A stretch of 64,000 nucleotides of DNA, taken from NCBI RefSeq assembly GCF_013408415.1, contig NZ_JACCAA010000001.1, positions 248,001 to 312,000 of the forward strand, written 5' to 3'. The stretch's first letter is position 1. Every line of letters starts with the position of its first letter. The position numbers and the translations under genes are program-made. Shown here in pieces: positions 60,715 through 64,000 of the stretch. The notes beneath the pieces are model-generated. The model was not told the origin of the DNA. It saw only the letters and a program-made list of their open reading frames with translations, and ran no database searches. This DNA is from Nocardioides daedukensis. Lineage in GTDB: Bacteria; Actinomycetota; Actinomycetes; Propionibacteriales; Nocardioidaceae.

Positions 60715-61791
60715 GTGGACTACGACGCGACCGACCGGTTCAGCGAGGCCGAGGAGGCCGAGATCCAGCGGATCGTCGCCGCCGACGCGACCGGCGACGA
60801 GCGAGCCATCGAAGCTGCGCTGCGCCCCAAGTCACTCGACGAGGTCATCGGCCAGCAGCGGGTCCGCGAACAGCTCGGACTCGTCCTCGAGGCCGCCCGG
60901 GCCCGAGGCCGCGCCCCCGACCACGTCCTGCTCTCCGGTCCGCCGGGCCTGGGCAAGACCACCTTGGCGATGATCATCGCCGCCGAGATGGGCTCACCCC
61001 TACGGCTCACCAGCGGGCCGGCGATCACCCATGCCGGTGACCTGGCCGCGATCATCTCCGGGCTCAACGAGGGCGACGTGCTCTTCGTCGACGAGATCCA
61101 CCGGATGTCGCGCGCCGCCGAAGAGATGCTCTACATGGCGATGGAGGACTTCCGGGTCGACGTCATCATCGGCAAGGGGCCGGGTGCGACGGCGATCCCG
61201 CTCGAGATCCCGCCGTTCACCCTGGTCGGAGCGACCACGCGCGCGGGGCTCCTGCCCGGGCCGCTGCGCGACCGGTTCGGCTTCACCGCACACCTCGAGT
61301 TCTATGAGCCCGAGGACCTCGACCAGATCGTGCACCGCAGCGCCGGGCTCCTCGACGTACACCTCACCGCAGAAGGTTCCGCCGAGATCGCCGGGCGGTC
61401 CCGGGGTACGCCGCGGATCGCCAACCGGCTCCTGCGCCGGGTGCGTGACTATGCCCAGGTCCGGGCCGACGGGACGGTCACCCGCGACGTGGCGATGTCC
61501 GCCCTCGAGCTCTACGAGGTCGACACACTGGGCCTTGACCGGCTCGACCGCGGTGTGATCGACGTGCTCTGCCGGCGATTCGGCGGGGGACCGGTGGGGC
61601 TCTCCACGCTGGCTGTCGCGGTGGGTGAGGAGCGCGAGACCGTCGAGGAGGTGGCCGAGCCCTTCCTGGTGCGCAACGGCTTCCTCGCCCGCACCCCGCG
61701 AGGCCGGATCGCCACCCCCGCGGCCTGGGCGCACCTCGGTCTGGTGCCTCCGGCGCCGGGAGTGACGGATGCGACTCTCTTCGAGGACTGA
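60715..61791 (+). CDS. ruvB: Holliday junction branch migration helicase RuvB
   Basis: AAA+ motor. 358 residues from GTG: Walker [10 protein letters not shown], Walker [10 protein letters not shown], sensor 1 [20 protein letters not shown] and a winged-helix C-terminus ([17 protein letters not shown]). Third gene of the SOS-regulated ruv operon. Confidence 0.98.
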   Translation: MDYDATDRFSEAEEAEIQRIVAADATGDERAIEAALRPKSLDEVIGQQRVREQLGLVLEAARARGRAPDHVLLSGPPGLGKTTLAMIIAAEMGSPLRLTSGPAITHAGDLAAIISGLNEGDVLFVDEIHRMSRAAEEMLYMAMEDFRVDVIIGKGPGATAIPLEIPPFTLVGATTRAGLLPGPLRDRFGFTAHLEFYEPEDLDQIVHRSAGLLDVHLTAEGSAEIAGRSRGTPRIANRLLRRVRDYAQVRADGTVTRDVAMSALELYEVDTLGLDRLDRGVIDVLCRRFGGGPVGLSTLAVAVGEERETVEEVAEPFLVRNGFLARTPRGRIATPAAWAHLGLVPPAPGVTDATLFED

Positions 61792-61853
61792 AACCCGGCT
61801 AGACTGCCTGCGGCCCGGATCGTCCCGGTGCCGCTGCACCGAGTCACTCCGCC

Positions 61854-62213
61854 ATGTCTGAGAGGTTTCTCTTGAAGGACCTGCTGTCCTTGCTGCCCAT
61901 CGTCGGGATCTTCCTGATCTTCTGGCTCTTCGTGATCCGACCGGCGTCGCGACGCCAGAAGGAGCTCCGTGAGGTCCAGCAGGCGCTGGTCGTCGGCGAC
62001 GAGGTGATCACCAACAGCGGCTTCTTCGGCGTGATCGACTCCTTCGACGGTGACCGCATCGGCCTGCGCATCGCCCCCGACGTGGTGGTGACCATCGCCC
62101 GTCAGGCCATCGTCGGCAAGCCCCGCGAGGAGGGCGAGCCCGGCTCGGACTCCGCCGGCGACCGTGCGGTTGACCAGCCCGGCGACGACCGCAACGCCCC
62201 CGGGGAGGGCTGA
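61854..62213 (+). CDS. yajC: Preprotein translocase accessory protein YajC
   Basis: Small Sec-associated membrane protein. One TM segment (SLLPIVGIFLIFWLFVI), then RPASRRQKELREVQQALVVGDEVITNSGFFGVID and an acidic tail. ATG 61854 gives 119 residues. TTG 61872 has GAGAGG 6 nt upstream and gives a more typical N-terminus, so it may be the true start. secD and secF, normally next, are absent: apt begins 3 bp after the stop. Confidence 0.92.
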   Translation: MSERFLLKDLLSLLPIVGIFLIFWLFVIRPASRRQKELREVQQALVVGDEVITNSGFFGVIDSFDGDRIGLRIAPDVVVTIARQAIVGKPREEGEPGSDSAGDRAVDQPGDDRNAPGEG

Positions 62214-62216
62214 GGA

Positions 62217-62759
62217 TTGTCCGCTGCCGCCGAGGACGCGCTGAAGCGCCTCGTTGTCGACGTGAGCGACTATCCGAAGCCGGGAGTCGTCTTCAAGGAC
62301 ATCACCCCACTCCTGGCCGACCATGACGGCTTCACCGCTGTGGTCCAGGCACTGGCCGCCGCAGGTCGCGACGCCGCCGGCAACGTCGTCATCGACAAGG
62401 TCGTCGGCATGGAGGCCAGAGGCTTCATGTTCGCGGCCCCCGTCGCCCTGGCCCTCGGCGCCGGCTTCGTGCCGGTCCGCAAGGCCGGCAAGCTGCCCCG
62501 CGACACCTTCTCCGAGTCCTATGCCTTGGAATACGGCGACGCGACCATCGAGATCCACAAGGACGGTGTCGCCCCCGGCGAGCGCGTGCTGGTGGTCGAT
62601 GACGTGCTCGCCACCGGCGGCACCGTGGCCGCGACCCGCACCCTCATCGAGCGTTGCGGTGGCGTCGTCCACTCCGTCGCGGTGCTGCTCGAACTGACCT
62701 TCCTGCCCGGACGCGAGGCGGTGGCGGACGTGCCGCTGCTCGCACTCGAGCAGGTCTGA
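62217..62759 (+). CDS. apt: Adenine phosphoribosyltransferase
   Basis: Salvages adenine to AMP with PRPP. 180 residues from TTG 62217 (GGAGG about 8 nt upstream): DYPKPGVVFKDITPLL, ARGFMFAAPVALALGAGFVPVRKAGKLP and the PRPP loop VLVVDDVLATGGTVAA. In most relatives secD-secF precede apt and the ppGpp synthetase gene rel follows; here yajC precedes and a GAPDH gene follows. Confidence 0.95.
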   Translation: MSAAAEDALKRLVVDVSDYPKPGVVFKDITPLLADHDGFTAVVQALAAAGRDAAGNVVIDKVVGMEARGFMFAAPVALALGAGFVPVRKAGKLPRDTFSESYALEYGDATIEIHKDGVAPGERVLVVDDVLATGGTVAATRTLIERCGGVVHSVAVLLELTFLPGREAVADVPLLALEQV

Positions 62760-62791
62760 ACCGAAACCCACGAAAGACCGAGGAATCGACA

Positions 62792-64000
62792 GTGACGTCT
62801 GACCACTTCGCCACCTGGAAGAGCCGCGAGGCCCTGGCCGAAGCGATGATCCCGATCATCGGCCAGCTCTACCGTGAGCGTGACGTGACCATCCTGGTGC
62901 ACAGCCGTTCGTTGGTGAACAAGTCCGTCATCAGCATCCTCAAGACCCACCGCGCGGTGCGTCAGATCGAGGGTCGCGAGCTCGGCATCGAGGACACCAT
63001 GCCGATCCTCAAGGCGCTGAGCACGCTCGACCTGGGCCCGGCCCGGATCGACATCGGCCAGATCGCGGTCGCCTTCGCGGAGGACTCCGAGGGCCTCACC
63101 ATCGAGGAGTTCACCGCTCGTGAGGTTGCCGGTGCCACCGGCGAGAACAAGATCAGCCAGCAGGGCCCGCGCGACGTCGTACTCTATGGATTCGGCCGGA
63201 TCGGGCGACTGGTCGCCCGTCTCCTCGTCGAGAAGGCCGGCTCCGGCAACGGCCTGCGCCTGCGCGCCGTGGTGGTCCGCAAGGGCGGCGAGGGTGACCT
63301 GAAGAAGCGCGCCTCGCTGCTGCGTCGCGACTCGGTCCACGGTGCCTTCAACGGCTCGATCCACATCGACGCCGACAACAACACCATCTGCGCCAACGGC
63401 GTGACGATCAAGGTCATCTACGCCAACGACCCGACCGAGGTCGACTACACCGAGTACGGCATCGACAACGCCGTCCTGATCGACAACACCGGCAAGTGGC
63501 GTGACCGGGAAGGCCTCGCCCAGCACCTGCGTCCGGGCATCTCCAAGGTCGTCCTGACCGCCCCGGGCAAGGGCGACGTCAAGAACATCGTGCACGGCGT
63601 CAACCACGAGACCCTGCGCGAGGACGACAACATCCTCTCGTGTGCCTCGTGCACCACCAACGCCATCGTTCCTGCGCTCAAGGCGATCAACGACGAGTAC
63701 GGCGTCGAGCACGGTCACGTCGAGACGGTTCACTCGTTCACCAACGACCAGAACCTTCTCGACAACTTCCACAAGGGCGACCGTCGTGGCCGCTCCGCGC
63801 CGCTCAACATGGTGCTCACCGAGACCGGTGCCGCTTCGGCCGTCTCCAAGGCGCTGCCCGAGCTGACCGGCCACATCACCGGCTCCTCGATCCGGGTCCC
63901 CACGCCCGACGTGTCGATGGCGATCCTCAACCTGACGCTCGACAAGGAGACCACGCGCGAGGAGCTCACCGAGTACCTCCGCACCATCTCCCTGCACTCG
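62792..64000 (+). CDS. gap: Glyceraldehyde-3-phosphate dehydrogenase, long form (3' end outside window)
   Basis: 403 codons visible from GTG 62792, with GAGGAA 6 nt upstream. An N-terminal extension of about 125 residues precedes the NAD(P) domain (VVLYGFGRIGRLVARLLVE). The active-site Cys is in SCASCTTNAIVPALKAINDEYG (usual SCTTNC has Ala in place of the second Cys), and HSFTNDQNLLDNFHKGDRRGRSAPLNMV follows. This long type resembles corynebacterial GapB (about 480 residues), linked to gluconeogenesis. The window ends before the C-terminal region. Confidence 0.92.
   Translation, partial: MTSDHFATWKSREALAEAMIPIIGQLYRERDVTILVHSRSLVNKSVISILKTHRAVRQIEGRELGIEDTMPILKALSTLDLGPARIDIGQIAVAFAEDSEGLTIEEFTAREVAGATGENKISQQGPRDVVLYGFGRIGRLVARLLVEKAGSGNGLRLRAVVVRKGGEGDLKKRASLLRRDSVHGAFNGSIHIDADNNTICANGVTIKVIYANDPTEVDYTEYGIDNAVLIDNTGKWRDREGLAQHLRPGISKVVLTAPGKGDVKNIVHGVNHETLREDDNILSCASCTTNAIVPALKAINDEYGVEHGHVETVHSFTNDQNLLDNFHKGDRRGRSAPLNMVLTETGAASAVSKALPELTGHITGSSIRVPTPDVSMAILNLTLDKETTREELTEYLRTISLHS

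Overview
The window is 64 kb of high-GC chromosomal DNA from an actinobacterium, most likely a Nocardioides-type member of the Propionibacteriales. The evidence is the GC-rich codon use, the order rimO-pgsA-clgR, DUF3046-recA-recX and thrS-HIT-pgsA1-pdxS-pdxT-yebC-ruvCAB-yajC-apt, an SsgB-type cell-division gene, a LexA box of the actinobacterial type, a PafBC-type recA promoter and many leaderless starts. There is no rRNA, prophage, insertion sequence or CRISPR array. The assignment is by pattern only, since no database search was possible.

Layout. 1-2046: end of rimO and pgsA. 2203-9409: a giant secreted nuclease/5'-nucleotidase and a GH15 glycosidase, standing where cinA is usually found. 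9601-17104: clgR, then nei2, lhr and an amidohydrolase on the minus strand. 17163-20891: an ABC exporter with two permeases, an acetyltransferase and a DinB-like protein. 20888-23210: DUF3046, recA (SOS plus PafBC-type promoters) and recX. 23333-26153: an acetyltransferase, then a coupled PPK2 / HipA-like kinase / DUF3037 operon. 26287-30008: an assimilatory sulfate-reduction operon preceded by a small Cys-containing leader peptide and a palindromic operator. 30254-33873: glyA and an ECF42-type sigma module with two DGPF (YCII) proteins. 33974-38337: aidB and brkB sharing one symmetric promoter, a potassium channel and an unknown gene. 38395-40441: four tRNA genes around pabC and an ssgB-like gene. 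40597-43545: a zinc-ribbon peptide, DUF3253 and an ABC transporter pair. 43700-49161: thrS, HIT, an IMPase, an alanine-dehydrogenase/CEOS-like enzyme and pgsA1. 49221-52012: an HNH (DUF222) protein and two exported proteins. 52193-58627: pdxS and pdxT separated by DUF6891, a four-gene SipW/TasA-like operon and a nitronate monooxygenase. 58635-64000: yebC, SOS-controlled ruvCAB, yajC, apt and the start of a long-form GAPDH gene.

The most unusual items are: (1) the SipW/TasA-like operon, whose last gene fuses a signal peptidase to what looks like its own substrate; (2) the sulfate-assimilation control region, with an 18-bp palindrome exactly filling the -35/-10 spacer of a leaderless leader-peptide gene; (3) the 17-bp aidB/brkB divergent promoter built on one near-palindromic -10; (4) repeated degenerate minisatellites (12, 15, 18, 22 and 23 bp) that start at or straddle stop codons; and (5) conserved-cluster genes not found where expected (cinA, secD/secF, pimA and its neighbouring acyltransferase).
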